NCBI RefSeq assembly: GCF_003172875.1 | Contig: NZ_QGKM01000013.1 | Coordinates: 124,001-188,000 of the forward strand | Reading direction: 5' to 3' | From: Leucothrix pacifica | Lineage (GTDB): Bacteria; Pseudomonadota; Gammaproteobacteria; Thiotrichales; Thiotrichaceae | Length of the DNA: 64,000 bases | Shown here: piece after piece, positions 9,061 to 19,351 of the stretch | Numbering within the stretch: the first letter of the stretch is position 1 | How the letters are laid out: every line of letters starts with the position of its first letter | Notes under the pieces: generated by a model | What the model was told of the DNA's origin: nothing | The model's database searches: none | The model's input: the letters and a program-made list of their open reading frames with translations, nothing else | Position numbers and translations under genes: made by a program

Positions 9061-10884
9061 TTATTCACCATTAAACCGATCATAGATTTTTCCAGCTAAA
9101 GCAACACTGATTCCGTTTACTTTTGCTAACTCTTCTACGCTTGCCCGAGTGATCGCTCGTAGCCCGCCAAATTGTTTTAACAACTCTTGCCGACGCTTCG
9201 GCCCTAATCCTTCTATACCTTCCAGTGGTGATGTGGTTCGTGCTTTTTGCCGCTTCTGTCGGTGACCTGTGATCGCAAAACGATGCGCTTCATCACGGAT
9301 CTGCTGAATCAAATGTAAAGCACTGGAGTGAGCCGGCAATTCAACACGCCGTTTACCAATTGTCAGCGTATCCAACTCAGCACGTCGCCCCTCTCCTTTG
9401 GTGACACCAACGATATCAACCCCTGAAATCTGTAATGACTCCAGTACTTTAATCGCTTCGTTAACCTGTCCTTTTCCACCATCAATAAACAAAATGTCCG
9501 GCAACTTGGCATCTGACTCTGTTACCTTGCCAAAACGTCTGCTTAGCGCCTGTGACATTGCGGCATAATCATCACCAGGCGTGATACCTGTAATATTGTA
9601 TCGACGATATTCACTCTTAACCGGCCCTTCTGCGCCAAACACAACTTGTGAGGCAACGGTCGCCTCACCTTGCATATGACTAATATCGTAACATTCCATT
9701 CGGGTCGGAATATAATCTAATGCCAATGCTTCCTGCAATGCATCCATGCGTTTTTCAATACTGTCTTTTGAAATCAGTTTATTCTGGAGGGCATGTAAAG
9801 CATTCTTCACCGCCATCGCGACCCAACGCGCACCATCGCCTCGTGGCTTCCAGGTGATACTGATTTTACGTTCAGCCTTTAGTGCCAGCATCTCTGTTAA
9901 CAGTTCAGCCTCTTCCGGCTCATGGCTTAACAGAATCTTGGCAGGAATGGTCCGGCTCAGATAGTACTGGCCGATAAAGTGAGCGAGAATTGCGCTCTCC
10001 TCCAATTCTACTGCTGGCAACTGAGGAAAATAATGACGACTACCCAAATTATTACCAGAGCGAATTGTCATGACTTGCACACAAGCCACTTCAGAGGCTA
10101 ACTGTAGTGCAATGACATCCACATCACCCTGTCCACCACTGATGTATTGCTGTTGCGACACCAGCCTTACTTTTTCAATCTGATCCCGATACTCCGCAGC
10201 CTGCTCAAAGCGCAATTGGGCCGAGGCTTTCTCCATTTGAGCCACTAGCGTTGCCGTTAGCGCTTCACTTTTTCCCTGCAAAAACTGCACCGTAAAGTTA
10301 ACACTTTCGCGATAATCACTGACACTGATTTCATTGGTACACGGTGCTGTGCAGCGTTTGATCTGGTATTGCAAACACGGGCGAGAACGATTTCGGAAAT
10401 AGCTATCCTCGCACTGACGCGCCTTAAATAGCTTTTGCAATTGCCCCAATGTTTCGCGAACAGCGCCAGCACTGGGATAAGGACCAAAAAACTGCCCTTT
10501 CTTTTTTCTGGAGCCGCGATGGAAGCTTACACGAGGGTATTTACCCTCAGAAATATAGATATAGGGATAGCTTTTATCGTCACGCAGTAACACGTTGTAG
10601 CGTGTCAGGTGTTTTTTGATGAGGTTGCTTTCGAGGAGTAATGCTTCTGCTTCGGTATCTGTAATGGTGATTTGTACATCACAGACCTGTTTTACCATTG
10701 ACCAGATTCGCGAATTAACTAAATTTCCTCTGAAATAACTGGACACACGGTTCTTAAGATCTTTCGCTTTGCCGACGTACAGCACTGTATTGTCGGCACT
10801 CATCATACAATACACGCCGGGCTTATGAGGAACCGTCTTTAAAAAAGCCTTACTATCGAATGATTCCGGTGTAGGTGCAGACAT
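9061..10884 (-). CDS. uvrC: Excinuclease ABC subunit C
   Basis: The nuclease of nucleotide excision repair, which makes both incisions around a UvrAB-marked lesion. The 607-residue protein has the N-terminal GIY-YIG nuclease domain (GVYCMMSADNTVLYVGKAKD), a cysteine cluster (CLQYQIKRCTAPC), a UVR-type helix rich in Gln/Glu around LRFEQAAEYRDQIEKV, the RNase H-like endonuclease domain (MECYDISHMQGE, RYNITGITPGDDYAAM, FIDGGKGQVNEA) and two C-terminal helix-hairpin-helix motifs (IEGLGPKRRQELLKQFGG, VNGISVALAGKIY). The length matches the family. It starts 15 bp after fabH ends; the ribosome-binding site is weak, so translation may be coupled to the upstream gene. Confidence 0.97.
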   Translation of the reverse strand: MSAPTPESFDSKAFLKTVPHKPGVYCMMSADNTVLYVGKAKDLKNRVSSYFRGNLVNSRIWSMVKQVCDVQITITDTEAEALLLESNLIKKHLTRYNVLLRDDKSYPYIYISEGKYPRVSFHRGSRKKKGQFFGPYPSAGAVRETLGQLQKLFKARQCEDSYFRNRSRPCLQYQIKRCTAPCTNEISVSDYRESVNFTVQFLQGKSEALTATLVAQMEKASAQLRFEQAAEYRDQIEKVRLVSQQQYISGGQGDVDVIALQLASEVACVQVMTIRSGNNLGSRHYFPQLPAVELEESAILAHFIGQYYLSRTIPAKILLSHEPEEAELLTEMLALKAERKISITWKPRGDGARWVAMAVKNALHALQNKLISKDSIEKRMDALQEALALDYIPTRMECYDISHMQGEATVASQVVFGAEGPVKSEYRRYNITGITPGDDYAAMSQALSRRFGKVTESDAKLPDILFIDGGKGQVNEAIKVLESLQISGVDIVGVTKGEGRRAELDTLTIGKRRVELPAHSSALHLIQQIRDEAHRFAITGHRQKRQKARTTSPLEGIEGLGPKRRQELLKQFGGLRAITRASVEELAKVNGISVALAGKIYDRFNGE

Positions 10885-10899
10885 GACAGGTGATCAAGG

Positions 10900-11865
10900 C
10901 TAATAGCGTATCAGCGCTGAGCCCCAGGTAAATCCACCACCGAAGCCTTCCAAGAGAATGATCTGGCCTCGTTGAATCCGGCCGTCTCTGACTGCCTCGT
11001 CAAGTGCCAAGGGAATGGATGCACTCGAGGTATTACCATGTTTATGTACCGTAACGACCACATGATCCATCGACATCTTTAGCTTTTTAGCGGTTGCCGA
11101 AATAATCCGGATATTCGCCTGATGTGGCACTAACCAGTCAATATCGGACTTTTGCATCTGATTCGCCTCAAGCGTTTCATCTACAATCCTTCCCAATGTT
11201 TTGACCGCAAAACGGAATACCTCATTGCCACGCATTTGCAGATACGCTTCGCCCTTTAGGTAATTTTCACGACCATCAGAAATACCACCACTCACATTTA
11301 ACAAATCTTGGTAACGACCGTCAGAATGCAGGTGTGTTGAGATAATTCCTGCTTCTTCATCGGCTTCCAGAACAACCGCACCGGCACCATCAGCAAATAA
11401 TATGCAGGTACCGCGATCATTCCAGTCAATAATGCGTGACATGGCTTCTGCACCAACGACCAGTGCACACTTGTGGGTACCACTTTTGATAAACTTATCA
11501 GCGACGCCTAGTGCATAAACGAAGCCAGTACAAACAGCCTGAACATCGAATGCTGTCGAGCCATTCGTGATGCCTAAGCGCTCCTGTAGAATCGAGGCCG
11601 TACTCGGAAAAACTAAATCAGCTGTTGTCGTTGCAAAGACGATCAGATCAACGTCATTAGCTTCTTTACCAGCCATTTCCAGCGCTAAACGTGCCGCATG
11701 CTCGCCAAGCTCGGATACGGTCTCATCTTTAACAATATGACGTTGATGAATACCCGTACGTTCTACGATCCACTCATGTGAGGTATCAACCATCTTTTCA
11801 AGATCATGATTTGTCATGATGGTGGGAGGTAAGTAACTCCCGGTACCGGTAATGCGTGAATACAT
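10900..11865 (-). CDS. fabH: Beta-ketoacyl-ACP synthase III
   Basis: Condenses acetyl-CoA with malonyl-ACP to start type II fatty acid synthesis. With the ATG at 11863-11865 the protein is 321 residues long, begins [14 protein letters not shown], and has the thiolase-fold catalytic triad Cys112 ([10 protein letters not shown]), His248 (PHQANIRI) and Asn278 ([10 protein letters not shown]). The reading frame is open for 48 more codons upstream, but that part lies inside plsX, has no counterpart in the family, and the chosen ATG has AAAGGTT a few bases upstream. The gap to plsX is 10 bp, in the standard plsX-fabH order of the fatty-acid and phospholipid cluster. Confidence 0.97.
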   Translation of the reverse strand: MYSRITGTGSYLPPTIMTNHDLEKMVDTSHEWIVERTGIHQRHIVKDETVSELGEHAARLALEMAGKEANDVDLIVFATTTADLVFPSTASILQERLGITNGSTAFDVQAVCTGFVYALGVADKFIKSGTHKCALVVGAEAMSRIIDWNDRGTCILFADGAGAVVLEADEEAGIISTHLHSDGRYQDLLNVSGGISDGRENYLKGEAYLQMRGNEVFRFAVKTLGRIVDETLEANQMQKSDIDWLVPHQANIRIISATAKKLKMSMDHVVVTVHKHGNTSSASIPLALDEAVRDGRIQRGQIILLEGFGGGFTWGSALIRY

Positions 11866-11875
11866 AGTTAAACCT

Positions 11876-12910
11876 TTATTGTGCTTGTTTCTGCCCTTCA
11901 TCAACCAATGCCTGAAGGCGATGGCGAATATGCTTAGGTACTTCTGCTTTGGCTTCTTTTCTGGCAATGCTGATGGCGTTAGCAAACGATAAACTGTCTG
12001 CACCACCATGGCTTTTTATCACAATCCCTTGCAATCCCAAGAAGCTGGCTCCGTTGTAGTTTCTGGGGTCAAACTGTGTTTTCAGCGCTTTGAGCACTGG
12101 CATTGCAACCAGCGCCATTAACTTTGTATACCACGTTCGCTTGAAATGAGCTTTGAGGTCATTTGAAAGCATTTTGGCCAGACCTTCAGTGGTTTTTAAT
12201 GCCACATTACCCACAAAGCCATCACATACAACCACATCAACCCGATCACTGAATATGTCATCACCCTCGACATAGCCAATATAATTCACAGGTGCTTCTT
12301 TAAGCAACCGATTCGCCGCTTTGACTTGCTCATTACCTTTGATATCTTCCTGACCGATATTCAGCAGACCAACCTTCGGTGAATCCACTTTATCAATCGC
12401 TCTGGCAAGCTCATCACCCATTATCGCAAACTGATACAGATGCTCAGCAGATGAGTCTATATTAGCCCCCAGATCAAGCATGTGGGTATGCCCGTCATGA
12501 GAGGGAATAGGACTACAAATTGCCGGGCGGTCAATTCCGGGAAGTGTTTTGAGCACAAAGCGTGCCGTCGCCATCAATGCGCCGGTATTACCAGCACTGA
12601 CAGCAGCATCCGCTTTGTCATCTTTAACAAGGTTGATTGCCACACGCATTGAAGAGTCTTTCTTACCACGTAAGGCAAGTGCGGGCGGCTCATCCATATC
12701 AACCGTTTGACTGGCATGATGAACCGTCAGACGAGAATCATCCTGAGCATTGAGTTCGCGCAGCTTTTCGTTAATCTGCGTTTCGTCGCCAACCAGTATC
12801 AGGGAGATATCACTATGCTGCTTGAGTGCTTCGATAGCCGCAGAAACAGTGACGGAGAGACCATGATCCCCACCCATGGCATCCAAGGATATACGGTAGT
12901 GCGAGTCCAT
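11876..12910 (-). CDS. plsX: Phosphate acyltransferase PlsX
   Basis: Makes acyl-phosphate from acyl-ACP, feeding PlsY for phosphatidic acid synthesis. The N-terminus [17 protein letters not shown] is the PlsX signature; [32 protein letters not shown] and [17 protein letters not shown] are also family-typical. ATG 12910 gives 344 residues. A TTG four codons upstream (12922) is possible but not needed, and no clear Shine-Dalgarno sequence decides between them. The gene lies between rpmF and fabH in the conserved yceD-rpmF-plsX-fabH order. The hairpin at 12945-12969 in the rpmF-plsX gap may lower plsX and fabH expression relative to rpmF. Confidence 0.96.
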   Translation of the reverse strand: MDSHYRISLDAMGGDHGLSVTVSAAIEALKQHSDISLILVGDETQINEKLRELNAQDDSRLTVHHASQTVDMDEPPALALRGKKDSSMRVAINLVKDDKADAAVSAGNTGALMATARFVLKTLPGIDRPAICSPIPSHDGHTHMLDLGANIDSSAEHLYQFAIMGDELARAIDKVDSPKVGLLNIGQEDIKGNEQVKAANRLLKEAPVNYIGYVEGDDIFSDRVDVVVCDGFVGNVALKTTEGLAKMLSNDLKAHFKRTWYTKLMALVAMPVLKALKTQFDPRNYNGASFLGLQGIVIKSHGGADSLSFANAISIARKEAKAEVPKHIRHRLQALVDEGQKQAQ

Positions 12911-12944
12911 GTTAATGTCCAATCATTCGTATATTTTAGTACGC

Positions 12945-12969
12945 AAAATCGCGGGACGTGCCCGCGATT
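12945..12969 (-). terminator. Hairpin in the rpmF-plsX gap, possible attenuating terminator
   Basis: A perfect 9-bp stem, AATCGCGGG with CCCGCGATT around a 5-base loop, is followed in the direction of transcription by only TTTTG if the stem bases are counted in. The GC-rich stem is strong and the T run short, so partial read-through from rpmF into plsX is the likely outcome. Confidence 0.55.
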
Positions 12970-13003
12970 CTGTGTATCTTGACGATGAAGAGAAGCGTAT
13001 TGC

Positions 13004-13210
13004 TTACTCGTCACCCTCTTCCAATTCTTCAACTTCAGCTTTAGGCGCAATCACCTGACGACCACGGTAGAAACCGTCTGGAGTCATGTGATGACGTAGA
13101 TGAGTTTCACCTGAAACAGGATCAGTTGATAATGTTGCTGCTTTCAACGAATCGTGTGAACGACGCATACCACGACGTGAACGAGTCACTTTACTTTTTT
13201 GTACTGCCAT
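13004..13210 (-). CDS. rpmF: 50S ribosomal protein L32
   Basis: Component of the large ribosomal subunit. The 68-residue basic protein begins [22 protein letters not shown], the universal L32 start, and continues [21 protein letters not shown]. No zinc-binding cysteines are present, as in the proteobacterial zinc-independent form. The acidic tail [10 protein letters not shown] makes it about ten residues longer than the E. coli protein. It is translated from ATG 13210 with a GGAGC-type site upstream, 38 bp after yceD, in the classic yceD-rpmF pair. Confidence 0.98.
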   Translation of the reverse strand: MAVQKSKVTRSRRGMRRSHDSLKAATLSTDPVSGETHLRHHMTPDGFYRGRQVIAPKAEVEELEEGDE

Positions 13211-13248
13211 TGTTCTAGCTCCAAGTAGGCATACGATCTTAAATCAGA

Positions 13249-13776
13249 TCAACTGCCTGGGTTCTTAAGGTTCTGTAACACTGCAAAAGGGTTTTCACGC
13301 TCTTCTTGCACTGCTTTCGTTATCGCTTCTGGTGTTGCTTCGATTAACGGCTTATACGGCTCACATTGATCATGCATCACTAATTGAGGGATATTTAACA
13401 GTACTTCATCTTCAACAAAGTCCTGCAGAATAATCCGCCCATCTTCAACTAAGTAGGTCTCATAGCCACCTTGCAACGGCTCTGCCTGCTCATCACTCGA
13501 AACCATCACCAAATCTATCGGATTATCGATAGTAATGGATACCGGCTCAAGACAACGCTGGCAAATGAGACTAAGCTCACCAGTCACTCTTCCTTTTATA
13601 GAAGGCAGTCCAGACTTGTTCTTAAAAAAGGACAAATCAACAGAGAAAACGCCTGTCTTATCTGCGAGTAAATCTGAAATTCTTGAGAAGTTTGCAACCT
13701 CATACTCCCCTTCGAGCTCGCGTCGTTGCTCGATTAGGCGATACGGATTGACTTCTACTGGTAACCTAGTTGACAT
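13249..13776 (-). CDS. yceD: YceD family (DUF177) protein, 23S rRNA accumulation factor
   Basis: A 175-residue soluble protein of the YceD/DUF177 family, which in E. coli affects 23S rRNA accumulation. It shows the family CxxC within LSLICQRCLEPVSITI (about residues 91-102), the acidic LVMVSSDEQAEPL segment, VEDGRIILQDFVEDEVLLNIPQLVMHD and the C-terminal ENPFAVLQNLK. Gene order yceD-rpmF is one of the most conserved pairs in proteobacteria and supports the call. It is the first gene of the leftward run yceD-rpmF-plsX-fabH-uvrC-pgsA and is divergent from yceF, the two promoters sharing the 149-bp gap 13777-13925. Confidence 0.93.
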   Translation of the reverse strand: MSTRLPVEVNPYRLIEQRRELEGEYEVANFSRISDLLADKTGVFSVDLSFFKNKSGLPSIKGRVTGELSLICQRCLEPVSITIDNPIDLVMVSSDEQAEPLQGGYETYLVEDGRIILQDFVEDEVLLNIPQLVMHDQCEPYKPLIEATPEAITKAVQEERENPFAVLQNLKNPGS

Positions 13777-13925
13777 AAGCGCGGGATTATAGGAATTTCT
13801 GCCCCTGTCTGTAAAGCTTTATTATGCCCTTTTCTCAGCAATACGAACAACGGCACATAACTTTACAATTCGTTATTGTTTTGAAGCACTAGATTCACAG
13901 TCGTCCTAAACCGAGACATATTTAT

Positions 13926-14504
13926 ATGTATAAACTGGTACTCGCATCAAGCTCACCTTACCGCAAAACATTATTGGAAAGATTACAGCAGCCCTTTGTC
14001 TGCGACTCACCTGATATCGATGAAAGCCAACAACTCAATGAAACACCCAGAGATTATGTGGAACGTCTTTCAAAAGAGAAGGCAGAAGCAGTTGCGGCAA
14101 GACACCCCGACAGCCTGATCATCGCTTCGGATCAATGCAGCGTCATAGATAATGTAATTTGCGGTAAACCCGGACACCATTCTGCGGCCATACAACAGCT
14201 ACAACAAAGCTCTGGCAATCGAGTGAGTTTTTATACCGGACTATGCATTATGAATAGCAATAATCACGAGACACTATCGGCTGTCATACCGTTCCATGTT
14301 GACTTTCGTGACCTTACCCTTCAAGAAATTGAACGCTACCTCAACGCTGAGAAGCCCTATGATTGTGCGGGAAGTTTTAAAGCAGAAGGACTCGGCGTGA
14401 CACTATTTAAAAAAATGGAAGGCGATGATCCCAATGCCTTAATTGGCCTCCCTCTGATACGCCTATGCGAGATGCTACGCCAATTCGGACTTAATTTGCC
14501 ATAA
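13926..14504 (+). CDS. yceF: Maf-family nucleotide pyrophosphatase YceF
   Basis: Hydrolyses non-canonical nucleoside triphosphates; YceF-type enzymes prefer 7-methyl-GTP. The 192-residue protein opens MYKLVLASSSPYRKTLLERL, the Maf signature with the phosphate-binding SSSPYR, and has ESPRDYV-like ETPRDYVERLSKEKAEA, IIASDQCSVID with the catalytic Asp, and the C-terminal CAGSFKAEGLGVTLFKKMEGDDPNALIGLPL. The GxDPNxLxGLPL ending and position opposite yceD point to YceF rather than the dTTP/UTP-specific YhdE branch. Its promoter must lie in the divergent gap with yceD. Confidence 0.93.
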   Translation: MYKLVLASSSPYRKTLLERLQQPFVCDSPDIDESQQLNETPRDYVERLSKEKAEAVAARHPDSLIIASDQCSVIDNVICGKPGHHSAAIQQLQQSSGNRVSFYTGLCIMNSNNHETLSAVIPFHVDFRDLTLQEIERYLNAEKPYDCAGSFKAEGLGVTLFKKMEGDDPNALIGLPLIRLCEMLRQFGLNLP

Positions 14505-14639
14505 TCACCACTAAAACCCTGAAAGCAGTGAATTATTGTGTTTACGCCCCGAACAAGCATCAGTACAATAGCGCCCGAATTGCCCTATGGGCACTGAAGT
14601 ATTTGGATTTTAACATTTTATATTTATTTGGAGTCTCTC

Positions 14640-15071
14640 GTGGCTATCGAACGCACTATCTCAATCATCAAGCCTGACGCTGTTGCTAAAAACGTTATCG
14701 GTCAAATCTACGCTCGCTTTGAAGCAGCTGGCCTGACAATTCTTGGCGCTAAAATGAAGCAACTTACTAAAGCTGATGCTGAAGGTTTCTACGCAGTACA
14801 TAGCGAGCGTCCTTTCTTCAACGACTTAGTTTCTTTCATGACTTCAGGTCCTGTTATGATTCAGGTTCTGGAAGGTGAAGATGCAATCGCTAAGAACCGT
14901 GAGCTAATGGGTGCGACTAACCCTGCAGAAGCAGACGCTGGAACTATCCGTGCTGACTTCGCTCAAAGCATTGATGAAAATGCTGTTCATGGTTCAGACA
15001 GTGCAGAGAATGCTAAAATCGAGATCGACTTCTTCTTCGGTGAAGACGAAGTTTGCCCTCGTTTACGTTAA
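14640..15071 (+). CDS. ndk: Nucleoside-diphosphate kinase
   Basis: Exchanges the gamma-phosphate between nucleoside tri- and diphosphates through a phospho-histidine. The GTG at 14640 with TTTGGAGT just upstream gives 143 residues, the same length as the E. coli enzyme, beginning [14 protein letters not shown] after the initiator. An in-frame TTG at 14628 falls inside that ribosome-binding site and is rejected. The catalytic His lies in [13 protein letters not shown], and the C-terminal [11 protein letters not shown] is typical. It is first in the tight rightward run ndk-rlmN-pilF-rodZ-hisS-yfgM-bamB, with 12 bp to rlmN. Confidence 0.98.
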   Translation: MAIERTISIIKPDAVAKNVIGQIYARFEAAGLTILGAKMKQLTKADAEGFYAVHSERPFFNDLVSFMTSGPVMIQVLEGEDAIAKNRELMGATNPAEADAGTIRADFAQSIDENAVHGSDSAENAKIEIDFFFGEDEVCPRLR

Positions 15072-15083
15072 TAAGGTCAAACA

Positions 15084-16196
15084 ATGAGTCAAGCTGGCAC
15101 GGATAAAATTAATCTGCTCGATATGAGTAGTGACAAGATGAAAGAGTTCTTACTGCAACGCGGTGAGAAGCCTTTCCGTGCCACGCAATTGATCAAGTGG
15201 CTTCACCAATATCTGGTGGATGATCTGGATCAAATGACCAATATCAGTAAGGCGATGCGTGCGGACTTGGCAGAAATTGCAGAGATCCGCCTACCAGAAG
15301 TCGTACTAGACCAAGCCTCCGCTGACGGGACACACAAATGGGTGTTACGTCTGGCGGATGGCAATTGCATTGAAACAGTCTACATCCCGGAAAGTGAACG
15401 CGGCACACTATGTGTTTCGTCTCAAGTTGGATGCGCACTAGACTGCACTTTCTGCTCTACCGCAAGACAAGGCTTTAGCCGCAACCTAACCGTTGGCGAG
15501 ATTATCGGCCAACTGTGGATTGCCCGCAAAACCCTTCAACCTGACCCTAATGCTAATCGCGCAGTCACTAATGTAGTGATGATGGGCATGGGCGAACCAT
15601 TACTAAATTTCGAAAACGTTGTCGACGCCATGTCTCTAATGCTGGACGACAATGCTTATGGTTTGAGTAAACGTCGCGTTACTTTAAGCACCTCCGGAGT
15701 TATTCCTGCACTTGATCGCTTACGTGAACGCATCGATGTTTCACTGGCTGTATCACTACATGCACCCAACGACGAGTTGCGCGACAAGCTGGTGCCGGTT
15801 AATAAGAAATACCCTATCAAAGATTTAATTGCTGCTTGCCATCGTTTTCTGGATGGAAAAGCCGCTCGCGAACACATCACCATGGAATATGTGATGTTGG
15901 ATGGCGTGAATGATTCTGATGAACATGCACGCGAACTCATCCAAACCCTGAAAGGACTCTCAGTAAAAGTCAATCTCATCCCGTTTAATCCGTTCCCGGA
16001 TACGCGCTACAAGCGATCATCCAACAATAGGATTCATCGCTTTTATGAGATTTTAGCGAACGCCGGCATGGTCGTCATGACTCGTAAAACCAGAGGTGAT
16101 GATATTGATGCTGCCTGTGGGCAGTTGGCCGGAGAAGTTCAGGACCGAAGTCGCCGAAAAATCCATTTCGCCAGACTGGAAAAAGAGATCACCTAA
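15084..16196 (+). CDS. rlmN: 23S rRNA (A2503)/tRNA (A37) C2-methyltransferase RlmN
   Basis: A radical-SAM enzyme that methylates C2 of A2503 in 23S rRNA and A37 in some tRNAs. The 370-residue protein has the radical-SAM cluster CxxxCxxC at Cys117, Cys121 and Cys124 ([19 protein letters not shown]), [34 protein letters not shown], and the C-terminal [18 protein letters not shown] with the Cys that forms the methyl intermediate. The Gly-Glu-Pro motif and this Cys distinguish it from non-methylating radical-SAM proteins. The stop is 2 bp before pilF, as in the usual rlmN-pilF-rodZ arrangement. Confidence 0.97.
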   Translation: MSQAGTDKINLLDMSSDKMKEFLLQRGEKPFRATQLIKWLHQYLVDDLDQMTNISKAMRADLAEIAEIRLPEVVLDQASADGTHKWVLRLADGNCIETVYIPESERGTLCVSSQVGCALDCTFCSTARQGFSRNLTVGEIIGQLWIARKTLQPDPNANRAVTNVVMMGMGEPLLNFENVVDAMSLMLDDNAYGLSKRRVTLSTSGVIPALDRLRERIDVSLAVSLHAPNDELRDKLVPVNKKYPIKDLIAACHRFLDGKAAREHITMEYVMLDGVNDSDEHARELIQTLKGLSVKVNLIPFNPFPDTRYKRSSNNRIHRFYEILANAGMVVMTRKTRGDDIDAACGQLAGEVQDRSRRKIHFARLEKEIT

Positions 16197-16198
16197 AC

Positions 16199-16933
16199 AT
16201 GTACAACTCAATAATAATAATAAAAAAAATCATTCTCCTCGCACCACTACTGATCAGCCTCAGTGCTTGTAGTGGTAACCCAAGCAAAGCCTCACCTAAA
16301 GACACAAAAGCGGCAGACTACAATGCACGGCTTGGTGCGGAATACACCCGCAAAGGTAGACTTAATCTGGCGAATGAAAAGTTACAAAAAGCACTTGAAC
16401 AAAACCCTCGCTCAGCGGACGCCCATCATTATTACGCCTTGCTCCAGCAAAAGCTGGGAGAAACAAGCACTGCGGATACACACTTCAGAAAAGCCTTAAA
16501 ACTAGATCCAAAGAATCCTCAGTTACTCAATAATTATGGCTCGCATTTGTGCAAGAACGGTTACTACACTGAGGCCAGCAAACAATTTATGGCCGCACTG
16601 AATGATCCCCTTTATACTACACCGGAATTCGCTTACACTAACGCCGGTATCTGCATTAAGAAATCTGGCAACGTGGTACAGGCTGAAGAGTATTTCCGCA
16701 GAGCATTGGTGAGCAAGCCAGCATTCGGATCAGCACTGTACCAGATGTCTAAGATAAAGTACGAACAAGGTGACTATGCCAGAGCACAGGCATTCCTGCA
16801 GCGGTACCATGAAAAAAACAGGCAAGATACTGAAACAACCTCACTTTGTGTAAAAATTAATAATGGGCTCGGAGACACTAATGCCGCAGCACAATGCAGT
16901 AATAGATTAGCCGGCAGTTATTCCGGCACCTGA
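16199..16933 (+). CDS. pilF: Type IV pilus pilotin PilF (PilW), TPR lipoprotein
   Basis: Outer-membrane lipoprotein that, by family, helps the secretin PilQ reach and assemble in the outer membrane. The 244-residue protein has a lipoprotein signal: basic/hydrophobic start, then LISLSAC with the lipidated Cys at residue 25. About six tetratricopeptide-like helix pairs follow (AEYTRKGRLNLANEKLQKAL, DAHHYYALLQQKLG, LLNNYGSHLCKNG, AYTNAGICIKKSGN). Location between rlmN and rodZ is the standard place of pilF. It fits with the minor-pilin and pilY1 operon at 50.5-56.6 kb in this window, so the organism probably makes type IV pili. Confidence 0.9.
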   Translation: MYNSIIIIKKIILLAPLLISLSACSGNPSKASPKDTKAADYNARLGAEYTRKGRLNLANEKLQKALEQNPRSADAHHYYALLQQKLGETSTADTHFRKALKLDPKNPQLLNNYGSHLCKNGYYTEASKQFMAALNDPLYTTPEFAYTNAGICIKKSGNVVQAEEYFRRALVSKPAFGSALYQMSKIKYEQGDYARAQAFLQRYHEKNRQDTETTSLCVKINNGLGDTNAAAQCSNRLAGSYSGT

Positions 16934-17003
16934 TAATTTGCGGAATTTGGTAGCTGAGTCAGCTCAATAATCAGCCCCAAAAAATAAATGGAATTAGGCA
17001 TTC

Positions 17004-18029
17004 ATGGCAGTAGATCAAACTATAGAATCATCCGAAGTTACTGACGTTCTTCCGGGGGACTTAACCGCTATATTGAGGCATCACCGTGAAGAGCATGGCT
17101 TAAATGTCAATCAGGTTGCAGAGGCGCTGTGTTTATCTCCAAAAATCATCACCGCGCTTGAAGCTGAAAAGCTTGACGAACTGCCGGAGCCACCTTACGT
17201 AAGAGGTTACTTAAGAAGCTTCGCCAAGTTCACTGAAGTTGATCCCACTGAAATGATCAATGCCTACGAAAAGTTACGTGGTGCCAAGCCCAACGAGCTG
17301 GATTATCACTTTGCCAACTCACCTGCAACAAACCAGCGCAAGCGTGGTATTTCGTCGGGCATTCTAAAATTTGGATTACTCATTGTTTTACTTGGCCTAC
17401 TCGCCATCTTATCTATGATTCCGGGAGTACGTGACTGGGCCAGCACTACCTGGAGCAGCTTCTCACAGCAATCTGATCCCGGCTTTACCGCGACGAATCA
17501 AAACGACAATCCTTTACTCACTGGGAACATCCCTCCACCACTGCCGATTAATGAAGACGGTGCTACGGGCGACACGCCGGTTGAAGGCGAAGCAGCATCG
17601 ACTGACACTGTTAACACTGGCTTCCCAAGTGTTGCCGATGCTCCGGTTTCTGCCGATGCAACGACCAACACAGAAGCAAATGCAACAACTCCTGAGACAG
17701 AGGCAGCTACTGAAGAAACGGAAACAGCTGAAGGCAGCGAAAGTGCTGATGATACTGAAACTGACACCGCTTCAGTAGAGGTACCTGAAGGCAGCAGCGC
17801 ACTGAAGTTAGTATTTAATGACGAAGTCTGGATGCGAATCAGAGACAGTGAGAAAAAGAAACTATTTGAAGCGCTCTCGCAGAAAGGAGATACTAAGGAA
17901 TTGGTTCTGCCCAAGCCGATGGAAATTCGCGTGGGTAACGCACAAAGCCTGGAACTGACAGTCGATGGAAAACCGTTTGATCTCGCGCCTTTCACAAGAG
18001 GCAGTGTGGCTAACTTTACTATCGAATAA
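17004..18029 (+). CDS. rodZ: Cytoskeleton protein RodZ
   Basis: Membrane protein that couples MreB to the elongation machinery and helps set rod shape. The 341-residue protein has an N-terminal helix-turn-helix (about 15-95: LRHHREEHGLNVNQVAEALCLSPKIITALEAEKLDELPEPPYVRGYLRSFAKF, read in segments), a transmembrane helix (about 121-140), a long low-complexity Thr/Ala/Glu linker (about 180-265) and a C-terminal beta domain of the DUF4115 type (about 265-341, SALKLVFNDEVWMRI ... GSVANFTIE). This order and the pilF-rodZ-hisS context make the call firm. The acidic linker is longer than the rest of the periplasmic part and would be disordered. Confidence 0.92.
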   Translation: MAVDQTIESSEVTDVLPGDLTAILRHHREEHGLNVNQVAEALCLSPKIITALEAEKLDELPEPPYVRGYLRSFAKFTEVDPTEMINAYEKLRGAKPNELDYHFANSPATNQRKRGISSGILKFGLLIVLLGLLAILSMIPGVRDWASTTWSSFSQQSDPGFTATNQNDNPLLTGNIPPPLPINEDGATGDTPVEGEAASTDTVNTGFPSVADAPVSADATTNTEANATTPETEAATEETETAEGSESADDTETDTASVEVPEGSSALKLVFNDEVWMRIRDSEKKKLFEALSQKGDTKELVLPKPMEIRVGNAQSLELTVDGKPFDLAPFTRGSVANFTIE

Positions 18030-18068
18030 TACAGTACCGATCAATTTTCCAAGACCTTAGACAAAGAC

Positions 18069-19349
18069 ATGCCCAAAGTTATTCAATCGATCCGGGGAAT
18101 GCATGACATTCTTCCGGATCAATCCGCCGCTTGGCAACACCTCGAAGGCACCATCCGCACACTCTTCACTCAATATGGTTACAGAGAGCTTCGTACACCG
18201 GTACTAGAGCCTACAGAACTATTCTGTCGCTCGATTGGTGAAGTGACCGACATTGTTGAAAAAGAGATGTACACCTTTGACGACAGAAATGGTGACAGTC
18301 TGACACTCAGACCAGAGTGCACAGCTAGCTGCGTACGGGCGGGCATTCAGAATGGCCTACTTTACAACCAGCAACAACGCATTTGGTACATCGGCCCAAT
18401 GTTCCGGCACGAGCGCCCTCAAAAAGGACGTTATCGTCAGTTCTATCAGGCTGGTATAGAAACCTATGGCATTCCCGGGCCTGATATCGATGCTGAAGTC
18501 ATCGCTGTCTCTGCCAGACTCTGGCGAACCTTAGGCATCAAAAACGTCGAACTGCAACTCAACTCTCTGGGAAGCAACGAAGCACGCATGCAATATCGAG
18601 AAGTGCTGATTGAATACCTAAAGCAGCATGAAGATGTATTGGATGAAGACGCTAAACGACGCATGCTGACCAACCCATTGCGGGTATTGGACAGCAAGAA
18701 CCCCAAAATGGCGGATATTATTGCTGCGGCCCCTCAACTTCTGGATCACCTTGACGACGAATCAAAGGAACACTTCGATCGCCTCAAGATGTTATTGGAT
18801 GAGATGGGGATTGAGTATGTAATCAACCCTCGACTAGTACGTGGATTGGATTACTACTGCCGTACGGTTTTTGAGTGGGTAACAACCGAATTAGGCACAC
18901 AAGGTACAATCTGTGCAGGTGGCCGCTATGATGGCTTGGTTGAGCAATTAGGCGGCAAGCCTACCACCGGTCTTGGTTTCGCAATGGGCCTTGAGCGTAT
19001 ACTACTATTACTTGAAGAACAGAATATAGAGGTACCTGCACTAGCACCTCACATCTACATTGTCATGCAGGGCGAAGAGGCCGAAACAAGCGGACTAACG
19101 CTGAGCGAGACCTTACGCAACCAACTTCCACAACTACGCATTATGAGTAACTGTGCGAGCGGAAGCTTTAAAGCACAAATGAAGCGCGCTGATAAATCAG
19201 GCGCTGAGTACGCAATTATATTGGGCGACAATGAACTTTCCGAGGGGGTTGTCACAATTAAACCATTACGAAACCAAGGCGAGCAATGCCAGGTATCACG
19301 AAATGGTTTGGTTGAACAACTGACGAAAACAGCTTTTGATGGAGAATAA
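18069..19349 (+). CDS. hisS: Histidine--tRNA ligase
   Basis: Charges tRNA-His (class II synthetase). The 426-residue protein has motif 1 around [28 protein letters not shown], motif 2 in [13 protein letters not shown] ... [27 protein letters not shown], the HisRS-specific [15 protein letters not shown], and motif 3 in [15 protein letters not shown], followed by a C-terminal anticodon-binding domain ([11 protein letters not shown] ... [22 protein letters not shown]). Size is normal. It lies 39 bp after rodZ; ispG, which sits between these genes in E. coli and Pseudomonas, is not present here. The next gene starts 2 bp after the stop. Confidence 0.98.
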   Translation: MPKVIQSIRGMHDILPDQSAAWQHLEGTIRTLFTQYGYRELRTPVLEPTELFCRSIGEVTDIVEKEMYTFDDRNGDSLTLRPECTASCVRAGIQNGLLYNQQQRIWYIGPMFRHERPQKGRYRQFYQAGIETYGIPGPDIDAEVIAVSARLWRTLGIKNVELQLNSLGSNEARMQYREVLIEYLKQHEDVLDEDAKRRMLTNPLRVLDSKNPKMADIIAAAPQLLDHLDDESKEHFDRLKMLLDEMGIEYVINPRLVRGLDYYCRTVFEWVTTELGTQGTICAGGRYDGLVEQLGGKPTTGLGFAMGLERILLLLEEQNIEVPALAPHIYIVMQGEEAETSGLTLSETLRNQLPQLRIMSNCASGSFKAQMKRADKSGAEYAIILGDNELSEGVVTIKPLRNQGEQCQVSRNGLVEQLTKTAFDGE

Positions 19350-19351
19350 TA

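Noticed and set aside
11866-12009. 48-codon N-terminal extension of fabH
   Set aside because: Overlaps plsX, has no FabH-like sequence, and the ATG at 11865 has a ribosome-binding site and the normal N-terminus.
17498-17995. 165-codon reverse ORF rich in Ser/Ala/Val opposite rodZ
   Set aside because: It mirrors the low-complexity Thr/Ala/Glu linker of RodZ; no independent coding signal.
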